A DNA stretch of 64,000 nt, taken from the NCBI GenBank assembly GCA_964633145.1, contig CAZWFE010000007.1, positions 9,906 to 73,905 of the forward strand, in the 5' to 3' direction. Source of the stretch: CAJXSD01 sp964633145. Lineage in GTDB: Bacteria > Pseudomonadota > Alphaproteobacteria > Rhodobacterales > Rhodobacteraceae. This document shows, piece by piece, positions 44,611 through 52,895 of this stretch. Position 1 is the first letter of the stretch. Each line of letters begins with the position of its first letter. Below the pieces are notes generated by a model, which was not told where the DNA came from, did not search any database, and saw only the letters and a program-made list of their open reading frames with translations. Made by a program: the position numbers and the translations under genes.

Positions 44611-46299
44611 ATGGCACATGACGGACAGGATTTATCAATGACCCACAGCATTGACACTTTGAATTTGCTTTCACTGACACAGGCGGTATTGCCAACATTG
44701 GATGGTTTGCTGACCCAGACCAAGGAAAAACTGCGCGATACTGTGTCAGAAAATGGCCGCATCTCTGCCCGCAAGATTGAGGAAAATCAAACCTTTGCCC
44801 ATGGCGTTGCTTGGTTGGCCACCTATGTTGAATCCCTGCGTCAAATGCATATCTGGGGCACGAACCTGTCGCAAAATGGCACCTTTGGGGAAACGGAAAA
44901 ACTGATCCTGCAGATCGCTTTTGGTGAATATCTGGCCCAGATTTTCGGCGGTATTGCGATGAATCAAGGCGAGGTCGTGCGCCCCCATGATTTCGGACTG
45001 ACACCCACTGATATCGCAGCAGCTCAGACCGATGCAGTGACCACATTGCTGCAACGCGGCAACACACAGGACGCACGCACGCGCTTGGTCGCCTTGATGC
45101 AAGACCACAGCGCCAACGTCACCGTGGGCCACAGCGGGCTAGACGAAGAATTGGAAATGATCCGTGAACAATTCCGAAAATTCACTGTTGATCGTGTGCT
45201 GCCCCACGCACACGAATGGCACCTAAACGATGAACTGATCCCGATGGATTTGATCAACGAACTGGCCGAACTGGGCGTCTTTGGCCTGACGATTCCTGAA
45301 AACCTAGGCGGCCTAGGCCTGTCCAAGGCATCCATGGCCGTCGTATCCGAAGAATTATCGCGCGGCTATATCGGCGTTGGGTCCTTGGGCACACGGTCCG
45401 AAATCGCGGCAGAATTGATTTTATGCGGCGGCACTGATGACCAAAAATCCCACTGGCTGCCCAAAATCGCCAGTGCAGAAATTTTGCCAACAGCGGTCTT
45501 TACCGAACCAAACACTGGGTCCGATTTGGGCGCGCTGCGCACCCGTGCGGTCCGCGATGAAAACGGTGATTACCAAGTCACAGGCAACAAAACATGGATC
45601 ACCCATGCAGCACGCACGCATATCATGACATTGCTGGCACGCACCGATCCCGACAGCACGGATCACCGCGGTCTATCCATGTTTATCGCCGAAAAAACGC
45701 CCGGTACAGATGCAGATCCCTTCCCCACCCCCGGTATGACCGGTGGCGAAATTGAGGTTCTGGGCTATCGCGGAATGAAGGAATACGAACTGGGCTTTGA
45801 CCAATTTCACGTCAAGGGCGACAACCTGCTCGGCGGAGAAGAAGGCAAAGGCTTCAAACAGCTGATGCAAACATTTGAAAGCGCACGCATCCAAACCGCA
45901 GCCCGCGCTGTGGGTGTTGCCCAAAACGCGCTGGATATTTCAATGCAATACGCCATCGATCGTAAACAGTTCGGCAAATCCCTGATCGAATTCCCACGTG
46001 TCGCCAATAAACTGGCAATGATGGCCGTGGAAATCATGATTGCCCGCCAACTGACATATTTCAGCGCCTATGAAAAAGACAATGACCGCCGCTGCGATCT
46101 TGAGGCCGGCATGGCCAAACTCTTGGGCGCGCGCGTGGCATGGGCCGCGGCCGACAACGGATTACAAATCCACGGCGGAAATGGTTTTGCGCTTGAATAT
46201 GCCATCAGCCGCGTCCTGTGTGATGCCCGTATCCTAAATATTTTCGAGGGTGCCGCAGAAATTCAGGCACAGGTCATCGCGCGTCGCCTGCTGGACTAA
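44611..46299 (+). CDS. mcd: Acyl-CoA dehydrogenase, probable (2S)-methylsuccinyl-CoA dehydrogenase
   Basis: This 562-residue flavoprotein is longer than common acyl-CoA dehydrogenases because of an N-terminal helical extension of about 160 residues. The dehydrogenase domain follows (FGLTIPENLGGLGLSK, AVFTEPNTGSDLGALRTRA, GNKTWITHAARTHIM, QIHGGNGFALEYAISRVLCDARILNIFEGAAEIQ). That layout is known for Mcd of the ethylmalonyl-CoA pathway, used by Rhodobacteraceae to assimilate acetate. The substrate is inferred from length and lineage. AAAGGA lies 9 bases before the start. Confidence 0.75.
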   Translation: MAHDGQDLSMTHSIDTLNLLSLTQAVLPTLDGLLTQTKEKLRDTVSENGRISARKIEENQTFAHGVAWLATYVESLRQMHIWGTNLSQNGTFGETEKLILQIAFGEYLAQIFGGIAMNQGEVVRPHDFGLTPTDIAAAQTDAVTTLLQRGNTQDARTRLVALMQDHSANVTVGHSGLDEELEMIREQFRKFTVDRVLPHAHEWHLNDELIPMDLINELAELGVFGLTIPENLGGLGLSKASMAVVSEELSRGYIGVGSLGTRSEIAAELILCGGTDDQKSHWLPKIASAEILPTAVFTEPNTGSDLGALRTRAVRDENGDYQVTGNKTWITHAARTHIMTLLARTDPDSTDHRGLSMFIAEKTPGTDADPFPTPGMTGGEIEVLGYRGMKEYELGFDQFHVKGDNLLGGEEGKGFKQLMQTFESARIQTAARAVGVAQNALDISMQYAIDRKQFGKSLIEFPRVANKLAMMAVEIMIARQLTYFSAYEKDNDRRCDLEAGMAKLLGARVAWAAADNGLQIHGGNGFALEYAISRVLCDARILNIFEGAAEIQAQVIARRLLD

Positions 46300-46349
46300 G
46301 ACGGGACAATCACATAAACTGCCGCATGCGGGTACATAGGGGACATTGC

Positions 46350-46742
46350 ATGCGGCGTTTGGTGATAATCTTAGCAATGGCGACTGGGATGCTGGGATGC
46401 GGCCCAAATACTGCCGCGCCTTCGGCACATATTCCTGTTGATCAAGAATGGGCCGTTACGGGCTGGTCCGGCGGCCCACCACCGAACATGACCGTCACCA
46501 TTTCGACCGATGCACTCTACGGGCGCGCACCCTGCAATCGATTTTCCGGCAAATTCACCGCCACTCATTCGGAAAATATCCAAATCGGGCCTTTGGCTGT
46601 AACACGAATGACCTGTCCAGAAATTTCCATAGAAACCGCAATCTTGAACGATTTGTCCCGGATGAACAAATGGTCGATTGTTCAGACTGAATTGCGCCTG
46701 CGCGGTTCGGATGGGCAATATATAACCCTGTCGCCAAACTAA
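46350..46742 (+). CDS. META-domain lipoprotein (HslJ-like)
   Basis: The 130-residue protein starts at ATG 46350, after AGGGGAC. A lipobox MLGC (Cys about 17) marks it as a lipoprotein. The rest is one META domain: VTISTDALYGRAPCNRFSGKFTA, then LAVTRMTCPEISIETAILNDLSRMNKW and a final LRLRGSDGQYITLSPN. Such domains occur in heat- and stress-related envelope proteins. It converges on znuB. Confidence 0.82.
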   Translation: MRRLVIILAMATGMLGCGPNTAAPSAHIPVDQEWAVTGWSGGPPPNMTVTISTDALYGRAPCNRFSGKFTATHSENIQIGPLAVTRMTCPEISIETAILNDLSRMNKWSIVQTELRLRGSDGQYITLSPN

Positions 46743-46788
46743 GGGATGGTGGGCGGGGCGGCGTGCCCGCAGGGCACCAGCGTCGCAC

Positions 46789-47577
46789 TCATCCTTGAAC
46801 TTTTGCAGACACACCTTGCAAAACCACGAAAATCACCGCAGCCGCCACAACCATAGACGGCCCCGCGGGCGTGTCCCAATAATACGACCCAACCAGCCCC
46901 GCCAATACCGCCATGACCCCAATCAACACCGCAACCATGCCCATAGCCTCGGGTGTGCGTGTCACAGTTCGCGCAGCGGCCGCAGGAATGATTAAAAATG
47001 CCGTGATCAAAATCGCGCCAACAACCTGCAACGCCAATCCCACCAATAACGCCAAAGCAAGCGCTAAAAAAAACTGCTCTCGCTGCGCGTCTACCCCTTC
47101 CGAGGCGGCTAAATCATCCCCCAAGGTTGATAAAATCAGTGCCCGCCATCGCCACAAAACATACCCGCCAACGACGCCAACCCCAGCCCATATATACAGC
47201 GCATCACGCCATTCCAGCACCAGAATATCACCGAACAACACGGCCTCTAATGACATGCCATTTCCCCATAACGCAGCGGCGATCAGACCGATAGCCAAGG
47301 CTCCATGCGATATCACCCCCAACAAACTGTCGGCACTATGTTTGCTGCCCACAAATCCCCACAACAAAATGGCAACCAAACAGGCAATCCCAGCCACCCC
47401 AAGATAGACCGAAAATCCAAATCCCAAGGATACCGCCACCCCCAAAACCGAGGCATGCGACAACGCATCCCCGAAATAGGCCATGCGCCGCCAGACGACG
47501 AAACAGCCCAAAATACCAGCCATAATCGCCATACCAACAGCGGCGCAGGCCGCAATCCACATAAATTCCAAATACAT
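46789..47577 (-). CDS. znuB: Zinc ABC transporter permease ZnuB
   Basis: A 262-residue permease with about eight membrane helices. CFVVWRRMAYFGDALSHASVLGVAV near 28-52 is the ABC-3 family signature, and the region LITAFLIIPAAAARTVTRTPEAM contacts the ATPase. It follows znuC by 8 bases and brings Zn2+ through the inner membrane with ZnuA and ZnuC. Confidence 0.95.
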   Translation of the reverse strand: MYLEFMWIAACAAVGMAIMAGILGCFVVWRRMAYFGDALSHASVLGVAVSLGFGFSVYLGVAGIACLVAILLWGFVGSKHSADSLLGVISHGALAIGLIAAALWGNGMSLEAVLFGDILVLEWRDALYIWAGVGVVGGYVLWRWRALILSTLGDDLAASEGVDAQREQFFLALALALLVGLALQVVGAILITAFLIIPAAAARTVTRTPEAMGMVAVLIGVMAVLAGLVGSYYWDTPAGPSMVVAAAVIFVVLQGVSAKVQG

Positions 47578-47585
47578 GGGGGCTC

Positions 47586-48347
47586 CTACTTTGGCGACGG
47601 TTCGGCGTGATGTTGATGGTCGTGACTGTGATCGTGGTCGTGGTGATGATCATGATCATGGCGATATAACGCCATGGTGCCACGCGTCCCACGCCCAAAC
47701 AACGCGCGATATTCTGGGGCTGTTGACACGACATCAGGCGCGCCTTGGCAACAAATATGACCATTCAAACAAATGACACGATCTGACGCACTCATGACAA
47801 CGTGCAAATCATGACTGACCATGACTACGGCACAATTCAATTCATTTCGCAAATCTTCTATCAATTCGTAAAACCCAGCAGACCCAGCTTGGTCCAATCC
47901 TTGGGTGGGTTCATCCAATAACAACACATCAGGACGGCGCAATATGGCACGCGCCAACATACCCCGTTGCAACAGCCCCCCAGACAAAGACGCGATTTGT
48001 TTGTGCATATGCCCCGTTATACCTGTCCGTTCGGCGACCTGCGCTGCATCGATATCCCCCACGGGTTGGGGCAGATCCAGAAACCGCCGCAATGTCATAG
48101 GAAAGGTCGGGTCCAAACGCAATTTTTGCGGAACATATCCAATCTGCAACCCCGCCTGACGCAGGACACGGCCCTGTTTGGGCCGCACCGCGCCGGTCAT
48201 CACCCGCAGCAGCGATGATTTCCCCGATCCATTCGGCCCAACGATGGTAATAATTTCACCCGCACGTACGGTTAAATCAACCGATTGCAAAACAGGGCCT
48301 TGCCCATAATGCACAGCGACATCTTGTAATGATAACAACCCGCTCAC
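47586..48347 (-). CDS. znuC: Zinc ABC transporter ATPase ZnuC with His-rich tail
   Basis: ZnuC (253 residues) starts with GTG at 48347, overlapping the zur stop by four bases (GTGA). Walker A is GPNGSGKSS (about 37), the signature ASLSGGLLQRGMLARAILRRP, and Walker B VLLLDEPTQGLD. The C-terminal 25 residues are a His-Asp repeat (YRHDHDHHHDHDHSHDHQHH) that could hold zinc in the cytoplasm. Confidence 0.95.
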   Translation of the reverse strand: MSGLLSLQDVAVHYGQGPVLQSVDLTVRAGEIITIVGPNGSGKSSLLRVMTGAVRPKQGRVLRQAGLQIGYVPQKLRLDPTFPMTLRRFLDLPQPVGDIDAAQVAERTGITGHMHKQIASLSGGLLQRGMLARAILRRPDVLLLDEPTQGLDQAGSAGFYELIEDLRNELNCAVVMVSHDLHVVMSASDRVICLNGHICCQGAPDVVSTAPEYRALFGRGTRGTMALYRHDHDHHHDHDHSHDHQHHAEPSPK

Positions 48348-48823
48348 GCGTTCTCACCTTCGTGGCAATGGGCGCACAGGCCCTCGGCTTCGACAACGAT
48401 ACGGCTAACGGTAAAGCCATCTGTCGCCAAACTGTCTTGGACATCGTCTAGCGAAAAATTATGGCTTTCTGCCACTTTATGGCAGGCCATACAGATCAAA
48501 AATGTCGGCGCGTGATCTTCGATCGGGCAATCACAAGCAACATAGGCGTTTAATTTTTCGATGCGATGCACCAACCCCTGTTCCAGCAAAAAATTCAGCG
48601 CACGATATGCAACAGGCGGCTTATCAGCTAGCCCTTCGGCGCTGAGCCGTCCCAAAACATCATAGGCCCCCATGGCGCGATGGCTTTCCAACAATATTTC
48701 CAAAACCCGTTGACGAATGGGGGTCAAACGCACCTGACGCGCAGCGCAGGTATCTTGGGCACGCCGCAAGGCTGTTGTCACACATTTACTGTGGTCGTGG
48801 GCTTGAAACGCGGTCGATTGCAT
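48344..48823 (-). CDS. zur: Zinc uptake regulator Zur (Fur family)
   Basis: Zur (159 residues) represses zinc import when zinc is plentiful. ATG 48823 is preceded by GGAGAAGAAA; two further upstream in-frame ATGs overlap the operator. The winged helix (TPIRQRVLEILLESHRAMGAYDVLGRL) and the zinc sites CMACHK and C-terminal CAHCHEGE are present. It heads zur-znuC-znuB. Confidence 0.95.
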   Translation of the reverse strand: MQSTAFQAHDHSKCVTTALRRAQDTCAARQVRLTPIRQRVLEILLESHRAMGAYDVLGRLSAEGLADKPPVAYRALNFLLEQGLVHRIEKLNAYVACDCPIEDHAPTFLICMACHKVAESHNFSLDDVQDSLATDGFTVSRIVVEAEGLCAHCHEGENA

Positions 48824-48846
48824 TTTCTTCTCCGGTAATGTTGACA

Positions 48847-48861
48847 TGTTATAACATAACA
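48847..48861. promoter_or_regulatory. Zur operator
   Basis: TGTTATAACATAACA is a perfect palindrome (TGTTAT-AAC-ATAACA), of the type bound by Zur in alphaproteobacteria. It lies 23 bases from the zur start and 39 bases from the znuA start, so one site can control both directions. Confidence 0.88.
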
Positions 48862-48900
48862 ATTAGGTGAGCTGCAACAATCAAAACAGGAAATCATTGA

Positions 48901-49842
48901 ATGAAATATCTGGTTATTGGCGCAATGACATGCTGCATTCCCTTTGCTACGCTGGCCGATCAAATTCATGTGTCCACTGACATCCCACCTATTGCTGGCA
49001 TCGCACAGGCAATCGGTCGCGATCATGTCACCGTGTCCCCCCTGTTGGGGCCCAATCAATCGCCACACCATGTCACACTGCGTCCCAGTCAGGCCAAATC
49101 AGTGGCCCAAGCGGATATGATCTGGGTGGTTGGCCCCGATCTGACACCAGGTCTGTTTGATCGCATGGTGGCTGTTGCGGGGGATCGGATCCATAATATT
49201 GCGGCCCTGCCCACACTGGATCGGCGCACCTTAGACGCAGACCATGATCACGACCACGATCATGCCCATGACGATAACCACGACGACGACCATGGCCGTA
49301 CCGAAACGGCGGATGATACATCAGCAGCGGATACCATGATGGATCCCCATGTCTGGCTGTCGCCGACAAATGCCATCACCATCGCCGCCGCGATGCGCGA
49401 TGAATTGCGCCAAATCGATCCCGAAAATGCCGATCACTTTGCCAGCAATTTCGCACAATTTGAACAGACGCTGTCCCAAATCCTAGTGGATGCCCCGCGC
49501 GTCATGACGCACACCAACATCGCCGTTTCACATGATGCCTATGGATATTTCCAATCTGGCTTGGGTGATATTGAAACCATTACACTGACCGACGCCGCGG
49601 CCACAGAATTAACGCCGCGCAGCATGGCACAAACCCTATCTGAACTGGATCAAAAATCCGTGGCATGCTTTATCATCGATCCCGCAGAACAGGCGAAAAC
49701 TGCGCAGGGTTTGGCTGAACGCAATGGCATCCCTGCAATTATCGTATCGCCGATTTTTGCAACATCAAATACCTATGCGAACCCATATCTGGATCTGATG
49801 GCGGATTTGGTGCAGGCCTACCGGACCTGTTTGGCGCAATAG
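48901..49842 (+). CDS. znuA: Zinc-binding periplasmic protein ZnuA
   Basis: ZnuA (313 residues) delivers zinc to ZnuBC. A signal peptide ends near residue 19 (PFATLA). Zinc-ligand histidines lie in NQSPHHVTLRPSQ (about 60), MDPHVWLSP (about 143) and TNIAVSHDAYGYF (about 210). The His-Asp-rich loop DADHDHDHDHAHDDNHDDDHG at about 113-133 is a typical zinc-collecting insert. AGGAAA precedes the start. Confidence 0.95.
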   Translation: MKYLVIGAMTCCIPFATLADQIHVSTDIPPIAGIAQAIGRDHVTVSPLLGPNQSPHHVTLRPSQAKSVAQADMIWVVGPDLTPGLFDRMVAVAGDRIHNIAALPTLDRRTLDADHDHDHDHAHDDNHDDDHGRTETADDTSAADTMMDPHVWLSPTNAITIAAAMRDELRQIDPENADHFASNFAQFEQTLSQILVDAPRVMTHTNIAVSHDAYGYFQSGLGDIETITLTDAAATELTPRSMAQTLSELDQKSVACFIIDPAEQAKTAQGLAERNGIPAIIVSPIFATSNTYANPYLDLMADLVQAYRTCLAQ

Positions 49843-49854
49843 CGCAGCGCTGGG

Positions 49855-50250
49855 TTACAACGGATTGGAAATTTCAATAAGGGTGCCATCGGGATCACGG
49901 ACATAGACCGACACAATTGGCCCCGTGGCACCGGTGCGCTTAATTGGCCCCTGTTCAATGGCAACATCATGGGCGGCCAAATGCGCGCACCATGCGTCAA
50001 TCGGATCCAAAGACAGCAAACACACATCCCCCGACCCAACGGTGGGGGCCTGTGCATGGGGGGCAAATTCCTGCCCCGCCAGATGCAAATTTATTTTTTG
50101 CGACCCAAATGACACGGCATGGCGTTTTGTTCCATCAGTCCCGGTAAAACAATGATGGCTCATACCCAAAACCGTTTGATAAAACGCGATGGCTTGATCC
50201 ATATCGGAAACGGTTAAAACGATGTGATCCAAGGCAGATATTTGTGGCAT
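49855..50250 (-). CDS. VOC family (glyoxalase-fold) protein
   Basis: A 131-residue protein of two paired beta-alpha-beta-beta-beta modules. LDHIVLTVSDMDQAIAFYQTVLGM opens the first with a metal-ligand His, and VSVYVRDPDGTLIEISNPL closes the second with a metal-ligand Glu. Known relatives are fosfomycin-resistance-like and dioxygenase-like VOC proteins. The substrate is unknown. It lies 2 bases after the FAD oxidase stop. Confidence 0.88.
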   Translation of the reverse strand: MPQISALDHIVLTVSDMDQAIAFYQTVLGMSHHCFTGTDGTKRHAVSFGSQKINLHLAGQEFAPHAQAPTVGSGDVCLLSLDPIDAWCAHLAAHDVAIEQGPIKRTGATGPIVSVYVRDPDGTLIEISNPL

Positions 50251-50252
50251 GG

Positions 50253-51287
50253 CTATCCCTTGATCCAGTGTTCTGTTCTGAAATCATCCGGGATGCGATC
50301 AATGCCGTCAACCACCAAATCCGCCATAACTTCAGCCACCCCTAGGGCCATTCCAAACCCAATTTTAAACCCACCATTGGCGATAAACGCATCGCGATAA
50401 ACGGGATGCGACCCCAACACTGGTGCGCGTGTTTTGGCACGCGGCCGCGCACCCGCCCAAACGCGCAATACCGGCGCATTCGCCAAAACAGGAACCAAAG
50501 CGCGCGCTTTGGCAATCAGGGCATCCAACAGCTGATCCGTTTCCGCAGGATCATTGTAATGGCGTTCACTGGTGGATCCAATTGCCGTCGTACCGTCGCG
50601 ATGCGGGGTAACATGCAAACTGTCGATGTATAATTGCGGACTATCGCGAAGATCCAGATCAAAGACGGCCGCCTGGCCTTTCTCTCCGCGACCGACATCT
50701 TGTCCAATTTGTTGCGAAATATAGGATAAATCATGCGCACCCGTGGCCCAAACGACCTGTCCCCTGTCATCACCATCCACAATAATGGGGCATCCTTTGT
50801 GCCGCAGGGCTTTGGCCAGTGATAGGCACGCCATTTGCGGATTAATCCGCGCGGTCATATCATCCCAAATCCACCGCCGCATCGGACAGGGCGGCACCCA
50901 ATCTGGGACCTGATCAACAATCACCCACTGGGCCAATGTGCCCCAATGTTCTTGTGCGCCTGCAATCCTTTTTTGCGCCAAATCCAACGATTTTTCGTCC
51001 GCGATCGGCTGCAACCGGCCCAGCCGTGAATATCCGCTATCAATGCCGGAAATTGCATCAACCATCGGCCAAAATTCACGCGCGGCAACCAAACTGTCAC
51101 GTTGAAATTGTTTTTTGGTGTTCCAGTTTTCGGGCACATGGGGGGCCAATGCACCCACAACGCCGCCACTGGCCCCTGCGGCTGGCCCATACGGGTCAAT
51201 GACCTGCACGCGTGCGCCACGCTGAACGCAGGCCCATGCAATAGACAGCCCAAAAATTCCTGCACCGCGTACCGTAATTTCAACCAT
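50253..51287 (-). CDS. FAD-dependent D-amino-acid-oxidase-type enzyme, MnmC2-like
   Basis: This 344-residue DAO-fold enzyme starts at ATG 51287. The dinucleotide motif is VRGAGIFGLSIAWACVQRG, followed by GAASGGVVGALAPHVPENW, similar in place to the GASGNxQGALYP motif of the MnmC oxidase domain. The C-terminal GGFKIGFGMALGVAEVMADL closes the FAD site. Its divergent neighbour is mnmD, the other half of bifunctional MnmC, so it probably oxidises the cmnm5 side chain at tRNA U34. A general amine oxidase remains possible. Confidence 0.75.
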   Translation of the reverse strand: MVEITVRGAGIFGLSIAWACVQRGARVQVIDPYGPAAGASGGVVGALAPHVPENWNTKKQFQRDSLVAAREFWPMVDAISGIDSGYSRLGRLQPIADEKSLDLAQKRIAGAQEHWGTLAQWVIVDQVPDWVPPCPMRRWIWDDMTARINPQMACLSLAKALRHKGCPIIVDGDDRGQVVWATGAHDLSYISQQIGQDVGRGEKGQAAVFDLDLRDSPQLYIDSLHVTPHRDGTTAIGSTSERHYNDPAETDQLLDALIAKARALVPVLANAPVLRVWAGARPRAKTRAPVLGSHPVYRDAFIANGGFKIGFGMALGVAEVMADLVVDGIDRIPDDFRTEHWIKG

Positions 51288-51351
51288 TGCCAAGCCCCAT
51301 TTCAGTGGTAATGTGGTCTAGAGTGTAATCCCATGTTTCACAAGGTTATTC

Positions 51352-52029
51352 ATGCCCACCACAACCGCAGATCTGGAATGGCGCGACGATCGCGTGCCTG
51401 TATCAACGCGTTTTGATGATCCCTATTATTCGCTGGATAATGGGTTAGAGGAAACGCGCCATGTGTTTTTGGCAGGCAATCAGTTGCCTGACCGATTTTG
51501 CGATGGGCTGCATATTGCGGAACTGGGGTTTGGCACGGGGTTAAATTTTCTGACCACGCTGCTGGAATGGCGCGCCACGCAGCAGCAGGGTAAATTCCAT
51601 TTCACCACATTCGAGGCCTATCCCATGGCGCCCACCGATATGATCCGCGCCCAGCAGGAATTTCCACAGCTGGCCGCGATCGCCGATGATCTGCGCGATC
51701 TGTGGGCTGACTTGATCGCCAAGGGTTACGCCGAAATCGAACAGGCGCGCATTTCATTGATCACAGGCGATGCACGCGATACCGTCGCACAATGGGATGG
51801 ACTGGCGGATTGCTGGTTTTTGGACGGATTTTCGCCCGCCAAAAACCCCGAACTGTGGGATGCTGATTTAATGTCCGCCGTTGGTTGCAAAACAAAACAG
51901 GGCGGCACCGCCGCCACCTATACCGCCGCGGGATTTGTCCGCCGCAACCTAGAACAAGCAGGATTTCGCGTCACCCGCACATCAGGATTTGGACGCAAAC
52001 GCCATATGACCACCGCAGTGAAAGAATAA
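51352..52029 (+). CDS. mnmD: tRNA (mnm5s2U34) methyltransferase MnmD
   Basis: The 225-residue protein corresponds to the N-terminal methyltransferase half of MnmC. LEWRDDRVPVSTRFDDPYYSLDNGLEETRHVFL, LHIAELGFGTGLNFLTTL (SAM motif) and WFLDGFSPAKNPELWDADLM are hallmarks. It adds the final methyl to nm5 at the wobble uridine. AAGGTTATTC precedes the ATG. It is followed 2 bases later by an EamA transporter. Confidence 0.93.
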   Translation: MPTTTADLEWRDDRVPVSTRFDDPYYSLDNGLEETRHVFLAGNQLPDRFCDGLHIAELGFGTGLNFLTTLLEWRATQQQGKFHFTTFEAYPMAPTDMIRAQQEFPQLAAIADDLRDLWADLIAKGYAEIEQARISLITGDARDTVAQWDGLADCWFLDGFSPAKNPELWDADLMSAVGCKTKQGGTAATYTAAGFVRRNLEQAGFRVTRTSGFGRKRHMTTAVKE

Positions 52030-52031
52030 CC

Positions 52032-52895
52032 ATGCAAAGCAATTCGAAACTGGGCATTTATTACATGATTGCCACCACCATCGTATTTGCCGCCCAAGAC
52101 GGGCTGTCGCGCCATTTGGCCGAACATTACAGCGTGTTGATGGTTGTAATGGTGCGTTATTGGTTTTTTGCGGCTTTTGTGATGACAGTGGCAGCGCGCA
52201 AAGCGGGCGGGTTGCGCGCGGCGGCGAAAACATCGCAACCTGTGGTTCAAATCATCCGCGGGTCGCTGCTGGCCACTGAAATCTGTGTGATGGTCACAGG
52301 GTTTACATTGCTAGGCCTGATCGAAAGCCATGCGGTATTTGCCAGCTATCCCCTGCTGATTGCCGCGCTATCTGGTCCGATTTTGGGCGAAGCCGTCGGA
52401 TGGAAACGCTGGATTGCGATTATTGTCGGTTTCATCGGCGTGCTGATCATTCTGGAACCTGGCTTTGGCGTCTTTGCCCCTGCGGCCATTGTACCATTGA
52501 TCGCGGCGTTGCTGTTTGCCATCTATGGATTGCTGACACGCTATGCGGCGCGCAAAGACAGCAGTGCCACATCGTTTTTCTGGACCGGTGTGACAGGGGC
52601 AATCATCATGACGGTGGTGGGATTGCCGAACTTTACCAACATGACCCAGCCTGATTGGATGATGATGGGGCTGCTGTGCCTCTCCGGTGCCTTGGGGCAT
52701 TTTTTGCTGATCAAATGTTACGAAGTGGCCGAAGCCAGCGCCGTGCAACCCTTTGCCTATTTGCAGTTGGTTTTTGCATCTGGCATCGGGCTGATTGTGT
52801 TCGGTGAAACACTAGAGGCAAATGTCATTATTGGCGCCAGTATTGTTGTTGCCGCAGGGCTGTTTACCCTATGGCGCGAACGGCTTCAGGCTTGA
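52032..52895 (+). CDS. EamA/DMT family transporter
   Basis: A 287-residue permease with ten hydrophobic segments in two EamA repeats. IYYMIATTIVFAAQDGLSRHLAE opens the first, and LLFAIYGLLTRYAARKDSSAT the second. Such carriers export amino acids, nucleosides or other metabolites; the substrate is not predictable. Its 3' end overlaps the convergent transglycosylase gene by 27 bases. Confidence 0.88.
   Translation: MQSNSKLGIYYMIATTIVFAAQDGLSRHLAEHYSVLMVVMVRYWFFAAFVMTVAARKAGGLRAAAKTSQPVVQIIRGSLLATEICVMVTGFTLLGLIESHAVFASYPLLIAALSGPILGEAVGWKRWIAIIVGFIGVLIILEPGFGVFAPAAIVPLIAALLFAIYGLLTRYAARKDSSATSFFWTGVTGAIIMTVVGLPNFTNMTQPDWMMMGLLCLSGALGHFLLIKCYEVAEASAVQPFAYLQLVFASGIGLIVFGETLEANVIIGASIVVAAGLFTLWRERLQA

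Noticed and set aside
46764..46778. GTGCCC-GCA-GGGCAC hairpin between the META gene and znuB as a terminator
   Set aside because: No T run follows on either strand; it may still pause transcription, but the call is not supported.
49243..49308. Short tandem GAC/CAT repeats in znuA, and similar ones at 47600-47670 in znuC
   Set aside because: They encode His-Asp-rich protein segments and are not CRISPR or intergenic repeats.
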